NCBI GenBank assembly: GCA_024280575.1
Contig: JAJRPV010000058.1
Coordinates: 1 to 58,131, forward strand
Source of the DNA: Campylobacterales bacterium
GTDB lineage: Bacteria > Campylobacterota > Campylobacteria > Campylobacterales > Sulfurospirillaceae
Direction of reading: 5' to 3'
DNA length: 58,131 bases
The notes beneath the pieces are model-generated. The model was not told the DNA's origin and ran no database searches. It saw only the letters and a list, made by a program, of their open reading frames with translations. Below are positions 18,088 to 31,245 of the stretch, in pieces. The translations under genes were made by a program, and so were the position numbers. Each line of letters begins with the position of its first letter. The stretch's first letter is position 1.

Positions 18088-20328
18088 ATGTTAAGATCTT
18101 TATGGGCCGGAGTTTCTGGTCTTCAATCACACCAAATAGCACTAGATGTAGAAGGCAACAACATAGCAAATGTAAATACTGCCGGTTTTAAATACTCTAG
18201 GGCAAACTTTTCAGATATGCTTAGCCAAACATCAAAGATAGCAACAGCTCCGCAAGGAGAGCTAGGTGGTAAAAACCCTATGCAAGTCGGATTAGGTACG
18301 CAGGTTAGCTCTATCACTAAGATTTTTAAGCAAGGCTCAGTCCAAACAACAGATAAAAATACTGACTTGGCAATACAAGGTGATGGCTTTTTTGTAGTCT
18401 CACCTGATGGTGGAAAAACATATAAATACACCAGAAATGGTGATTTTGTTTTTGATGCGAGAGGAAACTTTACTGACAGCAATGGATATATAACTCAAGG
18501 ATGGGTTAGAGATGAACAAACTGGTGTTATTGATTCTACAACTCCTATACAAAATATAACAATCCCGCCAGGCTTGACAACTCCTGCAAATGATACTAGT
18601 TATATCACTTTAAAAGCTAATTTAAATTCCGGTAACAGTATTGTAAATAAAACCCCTATTTATACATTGGATAGCTTAAATAATGCCGTAGATTTAAATG
18701 GAAATGGCGTTGTGGACGCCAATGAATCACATAATGAAAATGACCTTGGCAGCGATATATTTAATGGTGACAAATCACTATATGAGAGATCTATAGATTT
18801 TGGCGTACTTTTTAATGCTTCAGGAGAGGCTTTTAATATTCAAGGTGGTCAAGGTTTGTGGGTTAGCTATACAGATGCCGTAAATAAGCAAACAATTACA
18901 TCTACCGGTCCTTCAACTGTGGATTTAACTCTTAATGGAACAACAATATCTGGCACAACAGCCGGAGGTGCAACAGCTGCTGAAAATGCTCAACAAATAG
19001 CCACAATAATCAATCAAAAAAGTTCATTAACAGGAGTAGAGGCTACAGTAAATGGAGCTGACATTACCTTGAGAAATAATAATGCCTCAGGAACAACAGA
19101 ATCTACTAAAAATATAAATTTAGATATAGGAGGCACTGATAATACAGGCTTAAACGCAAAAGAAGTTTATACTGCATTTTATTATCAATATGCAACAAGT
19201 GGTGCTGCACCGGTACAAGGTGTCCCCGCTGCTAATAATCCTCTATCATCAAGAACTTTTACTACTACAGAAGATTTGAGAAATGCTATGCAACATGATG
19301 CAAGAGTCAATACTAATTATGACAGTAGTAATGATGCAGGAGAAGCAAGTAGTGCAGATTCAAACGATGGTGTTTTAGTAGAGGTAAATGATTTAGGGCA
19401 ATTTCAAATAAAAAATCCTACTGGAGATGCAGATGCCGATGGAAATCAAGATGATCATGATATGGCTTTAAAAATAACATCATATACAAATCTGGCAAAT
19501 AACATCAGTGAAAATTCAAAATTTACAACATCTTTATCAGCTCTACAAGGAAATTTGCCTTCTGGAAATACTCTCAGAATTTCACAGGGTATATACTCTG
19601 CTAGTCATGCTTCAAGTATAGATATTTATGATTCTCTCGGAACAAAACATACAGTAAGATTTGAGTTTAAAAAAACAGGTTTTACAGCTGATGGCGGTAC
19701 ACAATGGGGCGTAGTGCTTTCTGTTCCTGAACCAGGAGACATAAATGGTGGTCTTGCTCCTAAAAATATAGTAACCGGGCAGATAAGTTTTAACAGTGAT
19801 GGTTCACTTTCATCTTTTACTCCATCAAATATAACATATACTGCAAATAACGGCTCATCTCCAAATCAAAATATAAATTTACAATTTGGAACAGCCGGTG
19901 CATTTGACGGAATGACCAGTTTTGATTCTACTTCAAATACATCCGGAATTAGTCAAGATGGTTTTCCAGGCGGTGATTTAAGTGGAATTAGAGTTGATGA
20001 AACAGGAACATTAATTGGAACATTTACAAATGGTAGAAGTTTTGGATTAGCTCAAGTTTCAATGGCAAAATTTACAAATAATAATGCCCTTGAAAGTGAT
20101 GGTGGAAATGCTTTTATACAAACATCGAACTCCGGTGATCCTATAATCGGTCAAGCCGCAGTAGGAGGAAGAGGTTTTATACAAGCGAGCGCTCTAGAGA
20201 TGAGTAATGTTGATTTATCTCGCTCACTTACAAAACTTATAATAATTCAAAGAGGTTTTCAGGCAAACTCTAAAACAATCACAACAAGTGATCAAATTCT
20301 AAACACTCTTCTTCAACTAAAACAATAA
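18088..20328 (+). CDS. flgE: Flagellar hook protein FlgE
   Basis: The 746-residue protein begins MLRSLWAGVSGLQSHQIALD with GNNIANVNTAGFKYSRANF, the standard N-terminus of the Campylobacterota hook protein. It ends with RGFQANSKTITTSDQILNTLLQLK, the coiled-coil C-terminus. The start is placed at 18088 because an AAAGGA ribosome binding site lies just ahead of it. An upstream in-frame ATG at 18061 would add nine non-conserved residues. The long Thr/Ser/Asn-rich central part (about residues 150-600) forms the variable outer hook domains, and the protein is nearly twice the length of E. coli FlgE, as in Campylobacter. Confidence 0.93.
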   Translation: MLRSLWAGVSGLQSHQIALDVEGNNIANVNTAGFKYSRANFSDMLSQTSKIATAPQGELGGKNPMQVGLGTQVSSITKIFKQGSVQTTDKNTDLAIQGDGFFVVSPDGGKTYKYTRNGDFVFDARGNFTDSNGYITQGWVRDEQTGVIDSTTPIQNITIPPGLTTPANDTSYITLKANLNSGNSIVNKTPIYTLDSLNNAVDLNGNGVVDANESHNENDLGSDIFNGDKSLYERSIDFGVLFNASGEAFNIQGGQGLWVSYTDAVNKQTITSTGPSTVDLTLNGTTISGTTAGGATAAENAQQIATIINQKSSLTGVEATVNGADITLRNNNASGTTESTKNINLDIGGTDNTGLNAKEVYTAFYYQYATSGAAPVQGVPAANNPLSSRTFTTTEDLRNAMQHDARVNTNYDSSNDAGEASSADSNDGVLVEVNDLGQFQIKNPTGDADADGNQDDHDMALKITSYTNLANNISENSKFTTSLSALQGNLPSGNTLRISQGIYSASHASSIDIYDSLGTKHTVRFEFKKTGFTADGGTQWGVVLSVPEPGDINGGLAPKNIVTGQISFNSDGSLSSFTPSNITYTANNGSSPNQNINLQFGTAGAFDGMTSFDSTSNTSGISQDGFPGGDLSGIRVDETGTLIGTFTNGRSFGLAQVSMAKFTNNNALESDGGNAFIQTSNSGDPIIGQAAVGGRGFIQASALEMSNVDLSRSLTKLIIIQRGFQANSKTITTSDQILNTLLQLKQ

Positions 20329-20334
20329 TTTAGA

Positions 20335-20367
20335 TATAATAAGCCTCAATAAATTTTGGGGCTTATT
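20335..20367 (+). promoter_or_regulatory. thyX promoter and hairpin covering the ribosome binding site
   Basis: TATAAT (20335-20340) overlaps a 10-bp stem: AATAAGCCTC at 20338-20347 pairs with GGGGCTTATT at 20358-20367, one pair being G-U. The GGGG arm is the only Shine-Dalgarno-like sequence before the thyX ATG at 20368. In a transcript from upstream the site would be sequestered; in one starting about 20347 most of the left arm would be missing and the site open. It may also act as the flgE terminator. Confidence 0.5.
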
Positions 20368-20979
20368 ATGAAAATTACTTTACTACAACATACATCATTA
20401 GCAGTTTGTGCAAGTGCCATTCGAACCTGTTGGCAGAGTTTCGACAAAAGTGACAATGGTGGCGAAAAAGACAAAGAACTCATAGACAGGGTCGGTAACA
20501 AATTTAAACATGCTTCAACACTAGAACACTTAGTATATACATTTTATATCCAAGGTATCAGCAGAGCATTGCTCCAAGAGCTTGCAAGACATAGAATTGC
20601 CTCGCTCTCAGTTAAAAGCACAAGATATACCCTAAAAGAGTTAAAAGGCGAAGAGAGCTTTACATGTAGAGACTTTGAAAAAGCCCGTAAATATCTTGTT
20701 ATGACTGATAATGAAAAAGTAAATGAGATGAGCATCATTGCACTTGAAAATTTAAGATTGATTTTAAAAGAAGGCATCAGCAATGACAAAGCAAAATATT
20801 GTCTTCCTGAAAGTTATAAGACTGAGCTCACTTGGACTATAAATGCAAGAAGTTTACAAAACTTTTTAACTCTAAGAAGTAGTAAATCTGCTCTTTGGGA
20901 GATACAAGAATTAGCTCATAAACTCTATGAAAGCCTACCATTTGAGCATCAGTATCTTTTTACATGTGAGAAACTCTGA
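20368..20979 (+). CDS. thyX: FAD-dependent thymidylate synthase ThyX
   Basis: The 203-residue flavoenzyme methylates dUMP using methylene-tetrahydrofolate, NADPH and FAD. The ThyX motif RHRxxSxxxxSxR is present as [13 protein letters not shown] (about residues 70-82). A conserved [12 protein letters not shown] precedes it, and the C-terminal [10 protein letters not shown] binds nucleotide. The start is set at 20368, after GGGGCTTATT; four residues upstream of it are not conserved. The 3' end overlaps the convergent ruvC by 20 bases. Confidence 0.95.
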   Translation: MKITLLQHTSLAVCASAIRTCWQSFDKSDNGGEKDKELIDRVGNKFKHASTLEHLVYTFYIQGISRALLQELARHRIASLSVKSTRYTLKELKGEESFTCRDFEKARKYLVMTDNEKVNEMSIIALENLRLILKEGISNDKAKYCLPESYKTELTWTINARSLQNFLTLRSSKSALWEIQELAHKLYESLPFEHQYLFTCEKL

Positions 20980-21439
20980 TAGTGTTTGCATAAGTTAAAG
21001 CTATGGCTATGGCATCGGTTATATCAAGAGGTTTTATCTCCTTTTTTATACCTAAAATTCGCTTCACCATAAATGCCACCTGTTCCTTTTTTGCCTTACC
21101 GTTTCCCGTCACTGCTTTTTTGACTTGAAGAGGTGTAAATTCGTGAAAATTTCCTATAATTTGAAGTATCTTTAGACTAAGAGCTCCCCTAAACTGCGCT
21201 AGTTTAAGCACTGTTTTAGGATTATATGCAAAAAATATATCTTCAATAACAACTTCATCGATTTTATGATTTTTAAAGATAATATCAAGACCCTCAACAA
21301 GTTCAACTATCTGGTGTTGAAGAATTTTTTCTTTGATTTTTATAAGTCCGGCTTCAACCAATTTTGTTCCATTTTTATCTTTTGTTATTATTGCATATCC
21401 ACAATTTTTAGTACCGGGATCTATCCCTAAAATAGTCAT
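20960..21439 (-). CDS. ruvC: Holliday junction resolvase RuvC
   Basis: The 159-residue endonuclease has the RNase H-like acidic motifs [15 protein letters not shown] (first Asp), [15 protein letters not shown] (Glu), and [13 protein letters not shown] (C-terminal Asp pair). It resolves Holliday junctions with RuvAB. The start is placed at MTILGID (21439); ten in-frame residues further upstream are not conserved. Its position directly next to dnaA is the usual one in this phylum. The gap of 158 bases to dnaA is AT-rich and contains DnaA-box-like sequences. Confidence 0.95.
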   Translation of the reverse strand: MTILGIDPGTKNCGYAIITKDKNGTKLVEAGLIKIKEKILQHQIVELVEGLDIIFKNHKIDEVVIEDIFFAYNPKTVLKLAQFRGALSLKILQIIGNFHEFTPLQVKKAVTGNGKAKKEQVAFMVKRILGIKKEIKPLDITDAIAIALTYANTIRVSHM

Positions 21440-21597
21440 TTTACTGCCTTTTTTCACATACTTATTCATATAGTGAAAAAGTATTTCACATTATTTTTTA
21501 TTATCTCTTTAAACATTTTAACATTTCTTCTTTTGAATTAACATATAACTAATATTATTTTAGGTAAAATAAGTCCATATAATGTTAAGGGGTATTT
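21440..21597. other. Candidate origin region upstream of dnaA
   Basis: The ruvC-dnaA gap is a known origin location in Campylobacterota. DnaA-box-like sequences are TTTTCACAT (21451-21459), TTATTCATA (21462-21470) and TATTTCACA (21482-21490). They are followed by about 60 bases that are almost only A and T (21491-21560), a possible unwinding element. The boxes are imperfect; the downstream gap at 22930-23089 is an alternative or second part. Confidence 0.45.
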
Positions 21598-22929
21598 TTG
21601 TTAGCAGATAATGTATTAGAACTTTTAAAAAATGAAATATCTGAACAAGAATATAATCGCTATATTAAACAATTAGCATTTGATGAAAAAAACTCTCATT
21701 CTGATCAAAAAGTTTTTACAACTCCAAATATTTTGATACAAAATTGGATCAAAACAAAATATAGTAAAAAATTGGCTCATCTTTTTGAAGTCAAAACTGG
21801 AATTAAGCCTGATATAAAAATAACTTTGAAAGATAAATTAACAAATAATCTAAAAATGGCACAAAAAACAGATATTTATGAAAAAAATAAACCCAACATA
21901 AATACAATATTGAACCCTTCATATACATTTGATAGCTTTGTTGTAGGAAGCTCAAACCAATTTGCTTATTCTATAGCAAAATCAGTAGCAAAAAAACCAG
22001 GCGTTGTTTATAATCCTGTGTTTATTTATGGTCCAACTGGACTTGGAAAAACACATCTAATACATGCTATCGGAAACTATTCACAATCTTTAGGTAAAAA
22101 TGTTATTTATGCTACAATTGAGCAATTTATGAATGATTTTACTTATAATTTAAAAAATCAAACGATGGATAGATTTAGAGAAAAATATAGAAGTTGTGAT
22201 ATTTTGCTCATAGATGATACACAATTTTTATCAAATAAAATTCAAACTCAAGAAGAATTTTTTCATACCTTCAATGAACTTCATGCTGCGGGAAAACAGA
22301 TTGTATTAACTTCTGATAAACCACCTAAAATGATAAATGGCTTAGAAGAAAGATTAAAAAGTAGATTTGAGTGGGGCACAATTGCAGATATAGGCATACC
22401 TGAATTAGAAACAAAGATAGCTATTATTAAAAAGAAATGTGAATTAGATGGGATTAATTTAAATAATGATGTGACAAATTTTATCGCAGCAAATATGGGC
22501 GATAATATAAGAGAGATAGAAGGTGCTATTATAAATTTAAATGCATATGCTACTTTGATGAGACAAGAGATAACTATTGATTTTGCAAAAAATGTTATAA
22601 AAGCACAGATTAAAGAGAAAAAGAAAAATATCACTTTAGAAGATATTGTAAAAGTAATTTCAAGAGAATTAAATATAAAACCAAGTGAAATAAAATCTAA
22701 AAAAAGAAATAAAAATATAGTAGAAGCAAGAAGAGTAGGAATCTACCTAGCAAGGACACTTACACAAAATTCTATGGTATCGCTTGCATCATTTTTTGGC
22801 ATGAAAGATTATTCAGCAGTTTCGCACAATATGAAAAAAATAAATGAATTAATAGAAACAAATGAAACATTTAAATTAAGAGTAGAAGAACTTAAAAATA
22901 AAATTTTAGTAAAAGGTAAAGAGGATTAA
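21598..22929 (+). CDS. dnaA: Chromosomal replication initiator DnaA
   Basis: The 443-residue initiator has an N-terminal DnaB-contact domain, AAA+ core with Walker A FIYGPTGLGKTHLIHAIG (about residues 141-158) and Walker B DILLIDDTQFL, and C-terminal box-binding helix-turn-helix with SLASFFGMKDYSAVSHNMKK. The start codon is TTG, preceded by AAGGGG at 21587-21592. A weak hairpin follows the stop. Confidence 0.97.
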   Translation: MLADNVLELLKNEISEQEYNRYIKQLAFDEKNSHSDQKVFTTPNILIQNWIKTKYSKKLAHLFEVKTGIKPDIKITLKDKLTNNLKMAQKTDIYEKNKPNINTILNPSYTFDSFVVGSSNQFAYSIAKSVAKKPGVVYNPVFIYGPTGLGKTHLIHAIGNYSQSLGKNVIYATIEQFMNDFTYNLKNQTMDRFREKYRSCDILLIDDTQFLSNKIQTQEEFFHTFNELHAAGKQIVLTSDKPPKMINGLEERLKSRFEWGTIADIGIPELETKIAIIKKKCELDGINLNNDVTNFIAANMGDNIREIEGAIINLNAYATLMRQEITIDFAKNVIKAQIKEKKKNITLEDIVKVISRELNIKPSEIKSKKRNKNIVEARRVGIYLARTLTQNSMVSLASFFGMKDYSAVSHNMKKINELIETNETFKLRVEELKNKILVKGKED

Positions 22930-23089
22930 ATAAGAAGTTTATTGAAAATATGTGAATAGATATGAAAAACTAATATTTTTTATTCATATCTATTTTTCCT
23001 ATTTTTTAGGCTTTTAAAACCTATTTTCACTTATTCATTCTAAACTACTACTTCTACTATATTTATTTTAAAAATAAAAAGGAGATTTG
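22930..23089. other. dnaA-dnaN gap: DnaA-box-like sites and terminator
   Basis: The minus strand reads CTATTCACA at 22951-22959, close to the Helicobacter-type DnaA box. CTATTTTCAC (23021-23030) and TTATTCATT (23031-23039) follow on the plus strand. A long-looped hairpin AGATATGAA/TTCATATCT (22958-22991) with a T-rich tail may end the dnaA transcript. Origin function has been described for this gap in relatives, so it is a candidate part of oriC. The last 20 bases hold the dnaN ribosome binding site AAAGGAG. Confidence 0.45.
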
Positions 23090-26476
<3,387 letters not shown>

Positions 26477-26482
26477 TTTATA

Positions 26483-27898
26483 ATGCTTCATTCTGAATCA
26501 AAAGAGAGATGTAACAGGTTTTTAATTGCATTAAAAATCTCTTTTCCTTTTCTTGTTTTGATTCTCTATATTTCATTGACATTTAGTTTAGAAAATACCA
26601 ATTTATACTCTATAATTTTACTGACTATTTTAATCCCAATTTATACTTATTATATTTTTTATCTTATATATAATGGGTTTAAAACATCACTTTTAGACAA
26701 AACTACTAGAACATTTAACAGAAAAGAGATATTAAATTTAATACAAAAAGAGATTTTGAAGAAAAATAATTCTGTTATTATTCTTTTAAATATAGAAAAT
26801 ATATTTGATATAAATGAAAGATATAGCGTGAATAATGCTGATATTTTATTAAGAGAGTTTTCAAGTAGAATTAATAATTTTTTTGAAAACTATAATTTTA
26901 AAAATATACCGATAGGAAGATATTCAGGAGCTAGTTTTTTACTCATAATAAATCATAAAAAAAAAGAGTTAAAACATTTTCTAACAATGTTTTCAAAAGA
27001 GTTAAAAAATATAGGCATAAATGATATAGAAGTAAAAGTTGATTTTTCACTTATTGAATCTAGCTATGATACCAAAGTAGAAAATATTGTTAAAAAACTT
27101 TTTGATTTACTCAGTTTGGAAAATGATAGTGGAACTGATATTTTAAATATAAAACCAAATGAATTTGAAAAAATTATATTTGATGCTATAAAAAACAAGA
27201 AATTTCTTTTAAAATACCAACCAAGTTTAAATTTGAAAACATCAGAAATAGAAATATTTGAAGTTTTAGTTAAAATTTACTCTAAAAATTATGGACTTTT
27301 ATCAAAAAGACAAGCTCAAAAGGCTATAAATTTTGGTGGTTTTGAAAAACTTTTTGATAAAAAACTTTTTGATTATTTTTTAGAAGAGATAGAAAATTAT
27401 AAAGGAAATGACAGATATTTTAGTATAAATGTTTCAGCCGTATCTTTAAGAGACAATGATTTTAGACTATATCTTAGAGAAATTTTTTATCAAAAAAATA
27501 TAAAAATGGAAAATATTATTTTAGAAATAAATGAAAAAAATGCTTATGAAGATATCAAAAGATTTAATGAAATCCTTTTGCAGTACAAAAAAGCCGGTTT
27601 CAAAATTGCCCTTGATAATTTTGGCGGGGATAATTGCTCAATTGAATATCTTAAAAATCTACCGATAGATTTTGTAAAGTTTGATATACAATATACAAAG
27701 TATTATAAAAATGAAAAGTATAAAAAAATACTAATAAATTTGATAGACCTATGCAACAGTTTACATGTAAAGAGTATGATTAAATTTATTGATAAAGAAA
27801 AATTATATGATGATATGAAAGAGATAAACCCTACATATATACAAGGTTTTTATGTATCAAAGCCTAAAAACATCAACCAATTAACGGAGAAAATATGA
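26483..27898 (+). CDS. Membrane protein with degenerate GGDEF and EAL domains
   Basis: The 471-residue protein has two N-terminal transmembrane helices (about residues 16-36 and 42-65). A GGDEF-like domain follows in which the signature is replaced by GRYSGASFLL, then an EAL-like domain (about 225-470). The EAL residues are only partly kept: FEVLVKI (E-x-L), LEINEKN, LDNFGGDN and VKFDIQYTK, but the catalytic Glu of the loop before the last strand (usual AEGVET) reads IKFIDKE. It is therefore probably a poor or inactive c-di-GMP phosphodiesterase, possibly a binding or scaffold protein. It lies six bases after gyrB and overlaps queF by four bases. Confidence 0.75.
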   Translation: MLHSESKERCNRFLIALKISFPFLVLILYISLTFSLENTNLYSIILLTILIPIYTYYIFYLIYNGFKTSLLDKTTRTFNRKEILNLIQKEILKKNNSVIILLNIENIFDINERYSVNNADILLREFSSRINNFFENYNFKNIPIGRYSGASFLLIINHKKKELKHFLTMFSKELKNIGINDIEVKVDFSLIESSYDTKVENIVKKLFDLLSLENDSGTDILNIKPNEFEKIIFDAIKNKKFLLKYQPSLNLKTSEIEIFEVLVKIYSKNYGLLSKRQAQKAINFGGFEKLFDKKLFDYFLEEIENYKGNDRYFSINVSAVSLRDNDFRLYLREIFYQKNIKMENIILEINEKNAYEDIKRFNEILLQYKKAGFKIALDNFGGDNCSIEYLKNLPIDFVKFDIQYTKYYKNEKYKKILINLIDLCNSLHVKSMIKFIDKEKLYDDMKEINPTYIQGFYVSKPKNINQLTEKI

Positions 27899-28284
27899 GA
27901 TACGGTGAAAAAGAGATAAAAGAGTTTGATATAGATAAAGATTTGGAAATATGGCCAAATAAACATAAAAAAGATTATATTATAAAAATTACACTGCCTG
28001 AATTTGTCTGTTTATGCCCAAGAAGCGGATATCCTGACTTTGCAACTATTTATATAGAATATACTCCAAATGAGCTAGTAGTTGAGCTAAAAGCTATAAA
28101 ATTGTATATCAATAGTTTTATGAATAGAAATATTTCACACGAAGACAGTGCAAATGAGATATATGATACACTTTTTACACGCCTTAAGCCAAAATGGCTC
28201 AAGGTATTTGCTGATTTTAATCCAAGAGGCAATGTTCACACAACGATTGAGATTGATTCGGATAAAATAAATGTTAAATCCTAA
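27895..28284 (+). CDS. queF: NADPH-dependent preQ0 reductase QueF
   Basis: The 129-residue enzyme reduces 7-cyano-7-deazaguanine to preQ1 in queuosine synthesis. It is the short, single-domain type. The active-site segment PEFVCLCPRSGYPDF (about residues 35-49) holds the catalytic Cys41 in LCP and Asp48. The QueF signature is seen as ELKAIKLYINSF, followed by NRNISHEDSANEI. The ATGA overlap with the preceding gene and the 14-base overlap with the next suggest one transcript. Confidence 0.95.
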   Translation: MRYGEKEIKEFDIDKDLEIWPNKHKKDYIIKITLPEFVCLCPRSGYPDFATIYIEYTPNELVVELKAIKLYINSFMNRNISHEDSANEIYDTLFTRLKPKWLKVFADFNPRGNVHTTIEIDSDKINVKS

Positions 28285-29475
28285 ACTTATAGAGCAACTT
28301 TTCGCAGCAGCTTCGATACAGAGGTGGAATGACTATCCAAGAATGGTAGAATTAGTTGAATTAGACAAGCAGGCACACAAGTTTATAATTGCTTATTTTA
28401 TGGCAAATATGGAAAAAGATATAAATATGGTGCATCTCATAGAAGCCGGAATTTTTGAATTTTTAAGAAGAGTGGTGGTTACAGATATCAGACCTGATGT
28501 TTTCAGAAAAGCACTCCAACTTAAAGAAAAAGAGATAAATGAGTGGGTATTATCAAAATTATCAGATTCAATTTCAGATATACAAGGCGGTAAATTTTTA
28601 GAAAGATTTGAAGAATATCTAAAAGATTTAAATATGTATAAAAAAGAGAGATTTATACTAAAAGCTGCTTCATATCTCTCTACAAAATGGGAATTTTCTA
28701 TCGTGTATCAAACCAGCCAGTTTTTGAGTGGAATTGATGATGTAAAAGAAGCGGTTGATGAAGAGATAGAAGATTATTATGAGTTGGTTAGTGTCAGAAA
28801 AATAGCTTTAAATAAAAAGATTTCAAAAATTATAGATTTAAGTGGAAGGCTCAGATTTCAAAAAAGATGGGCACAAACCCCAAGAGTCCCTGAGACTTCT
28901 GTATTGGGACATATGCTTATAGTTGCAATATTGGGATATTTTTACTCTTTACATGTAGGCGCTTGTGATAAAAGAATCGAAAATAACTTTTATTGCGCCC
29001 TGTTTCATGATTTACCCGAAGCCCTTACAAGAGACATTATTTCACCGGTTAAATATTCTGTCAGCGGGCTAGATGATATCATAAGCGAGTACGAGATAAA
29101 AGTGATGGATGATAAAATATTTCCATATATTCCAGCTAATTTTTTAAAAGATTTTAAATATATACTCGGCTTATATGATGGCAAAAAAATGAATTTTTAG
29201 ATAAAATCATTGATAACGGGGATATAAAAGTTGTAGAAAATATTGGTAAATACAATGAAAATAAATATTGTGCGATAGATGGAATTGCGCTTAAGAATTG
29301 TGATAGATTATCTGCCTTTATTGAAGCATCTCTTTCAATCTCACATGGAGTTAAATCCAAAGAGTTAGTTCAGGGTAAAGCTCATATACTAGAGGCATTA
29401 AAAGAAAAATCACAAAACGGATAAGTAAATTTGTATAATTTAGCAAAAGAGATAGAAAAGTTTGTAGAAAATTAA
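28271..29475 (+). pseudogene. HD-domain protein, frameshift plus in-frame stop
   Basis: The intact gene would encode about 401 residues. A helical N-terminal half is followed by an HD phosphohydrolase domain with GHMLIVAIL, ALFHDLPEAL and RDIISPVKYSV, resembling the YfbR-like 5'-nucleotidase type. The zero frame reaches a stop at 29198-29200 just after seven A (29183-29189). An eighth A would read KKNEFLDKIIDNGDIKVVEN and continue to TAA at 29422-29424, after KEKSQNG. Past that stop the frame again looks coding (NLYNLAKEIEKFVEN) to 29475. It follows queF with overlap. The substrate is unknown. Confidence 0.72.
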
Positions 29476-29479
29476 CAAA

Positions 29480-29582
29480 CCCTCCTTCAGATTACTGCGG
29501 CACACACTTTAAAAGAGTGCTCTGCTGTGTTCCCACCCTGAAGCATTGTTCTTAGAAAATATTGCACAGGTCTAAAGGAGAG
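29480..29582 (-). ncRNA. ffs: Signal recognition particle RNA (small bacterial type)
   Basis: On the minus strand the apical hairpin reads CAGG-GTG-GGAA-CAC-AGCAG. This has the conserved SRP asymmetric loop (CAGG on one side, AGCAG on the other) closed by a GTG/CAC stem and a GGAA tetraloop, matching the E. coli 4.5S domain IV layout. The two ends pair over 12 bp: CTCTCCTTTAGA (29582-29571) with TCTGAAGGAGGG (29491-29480). The length is about 103 bases. ATTATA on the plus strand (29591-29596) is a TATAAT -10 box eight bases before the 5' end. It lies five bases beyond the end of the HD gene, on the opposite strand. SRP RNA with Ffh targets membrane proteins. Confidence 0.85.
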
Positions 29583-29658
29583 CGGATAAAATTATATCTA
29601 ATTTTACTTAAACAAAAGTTTTATAGAGTATAATTCACAAAAATTATTGGGATATATA

Positions 29659-31245
29659 GTGCTACATAGCGAAATTTTTTATCTTTTTTTGATCATATCT
29701 ATCGGTTATATCTTGGGCAATATAAAAATAAGAGGATTTTCTCTAGATATAACAGCCATGCTTTTAGTCGCTCTAATCGCCGGGCATTTTGGGATGGTTA
29801 TATCTGATAATTTTAAATTATTTGGTTTGGCTATTTTTATATACGCAGTAGGTTTACAATCAGGTCCTGGATTTTTTGAGACTATCAAAAATGAAGGAAT
29901 TAAACTCAATATTATCGCTATTTCTTTATTGTTGAGTATCTTTACATGTATATACATCTTGGGCTCATATTTTGGTTTGAGTAAAAGTATAATAGACGGT
30001 ATATTTACAGGTTCTCTTACGAGTGTTCCATCACTCGCAGCTGCTATAGAAGTGAAAAATGACCCTATTATATCTGTTATTTTCGGTGTTGTGTACCCAT
30101 TTAGTATATTTGCTACTATTTTATTTATCAGATTTTTGCCAAGTATATTTAGAGTAAATTTAGAAAACGAAGTAAAATCTTATGAAAAAGAAAAAAAGGC
30201 AAAATACCCTCTTATAATCACAAAAAACTTTAGAATTACAAATGAAAATTTTAAACATCACCCTATTAAAAAATCACAAATTGAAAATACAACTTCAACA
30301 CTCATTGAAAGGATAGAAGCAGTAGATAAATGTGAATTAGATGAAAATGCTTGCAAACAGTTGCATTATAACGATATTGTTAGAGTTTCTGGCACTAAAG
30401 AGCAGCTAGAAACACTGAGTGTTATGCTTGGCGATGAAATTGGAGAAGCATATAGGTTTCATGATGATATGATTGTTATGCGATTGCTTGTTGCTTCTAA
30501 AGATATAGTCGGTAAAAAAATTGCGGGTATAAAAGAGTTAAAATCTCTTCGTGCAGTTGTTACAAAAGTAAGGAGATCAGGGATAGACATAACCCCTCAT
30601 CCGTCTTTGGCTTTGATGTTGGGAGATAAATTATATGTTGTTGCACCTAAAAAATATAGTGAGCGAATAACTGATATCATTGGAAATGACCTCTTAAAAT
30701 ACCCTGCTGCTGATTTTTTACCTATTTCTTTAGGTATTGTGTTTGGTATTATTTTAGGCAGTATCCCATTTAGTTTGCCGTTTGTCGGAACTATAAAACT
30801 CAGTTTTGTCGGCGGTATTTTGATTACTGCTTTGGTATTGGGTAGGTTTGGTAGAGTAGGACCGATAGTTTGGCAGTTATCCCCACATTCAAATACTATG
30901 ATGAAAACTTTAGGGCAACTTATATTTATGGCTTCGATTGGTACAAATGCAGGTAAATATCTTTTAGAAGGTTTATCTAAAAATGGAATTTTGCCTATCT
31001 ATATAGCACTATTTTCTCTTATATTTTCACTGTTTTTAGTAGCATTTATATGCAGAGTATTTTTAAAAATGAATTTTCTACATGTACTAGGAGTGCTATC
31101 TGGCGGTATGACTTCAACGCCGACACTTACTATGGCAAACAGTATCTCAAAATCAGATTATCCTTCTATCTCATACGCTGCAGTATATCCGATGGCATTA
31201 GTAAGTGCAATTCTTCTAGCTCAACTTCTTTTAAAACTTTTCTAA
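29659..31245 (+). CDS. AspT/YidE/YbjL-type putative antiporter with RCK_C domain
   Basis: The 528-residue protein has two sets of about five transmembrane helices flanking a hydrophilic middle (about residues 170-350) that contains TrkA-C (RCK_C) regulatory repeats, the layout of AspT/YidE/YbjL carriers. Repeat-specific motifs are GLQSGPGFF in the first half and IGTNAGKYLLEGL in the second, with GSLTSVPSLAAA and GGMTSTPTLTMA as the paired signature loops. The start is set at GTG 29659: a TATAAT at 29629-29634 leaves too little leader for the TTG at 29647, and GGGA precedes the GTG. The substrate is unknown; AspT exchanges aspartate and alanine. Confidence 0.8.
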   Translation: MLHSEIFYLFLIISIGYILGNIKIRGFSLDITAMLLVALIAGHFGMVISDNFKLFGLAIFIYAVGLQSGPGFFETIKNEGIKLNIIAISLLLSIFTCIYILGSYFGLSKSIIDGIFTGSLTSVPSLAAAIEVKNDPIISVIFGVVYPFSIFATILFIRFLPSIFRVNLENEVKSYEKEKKAKYPLIITKNFRITNENFKHHPIKKSQIENTTSTLIERIEAVDKCELDENACKQLHYNDIVRVSGTKEQLETLSVMLGDEIGEAYRFHDDMIVMRLLVASKDIVGKKIAGIKELKSLRAVVTKVRRSGIDITPHPSLALMLGDKLYVVAPKKYSERITDIIGNDLLKYPAADFLPISLGIVFGIILGSIPFSLPFVGTIKLSFVGGILITALVLGRFGRVGPIVWQLSPHSNTMMKTLGQLIFMASIGTNAGKYLLEGLSKNGILPIYIALFSLIFSLFLVAFICRVFLKMNFLHVLGVLSGGMTSTPTLTMANSISKSDYPSISYAAVYPMALVSAILLAQLLLKLF

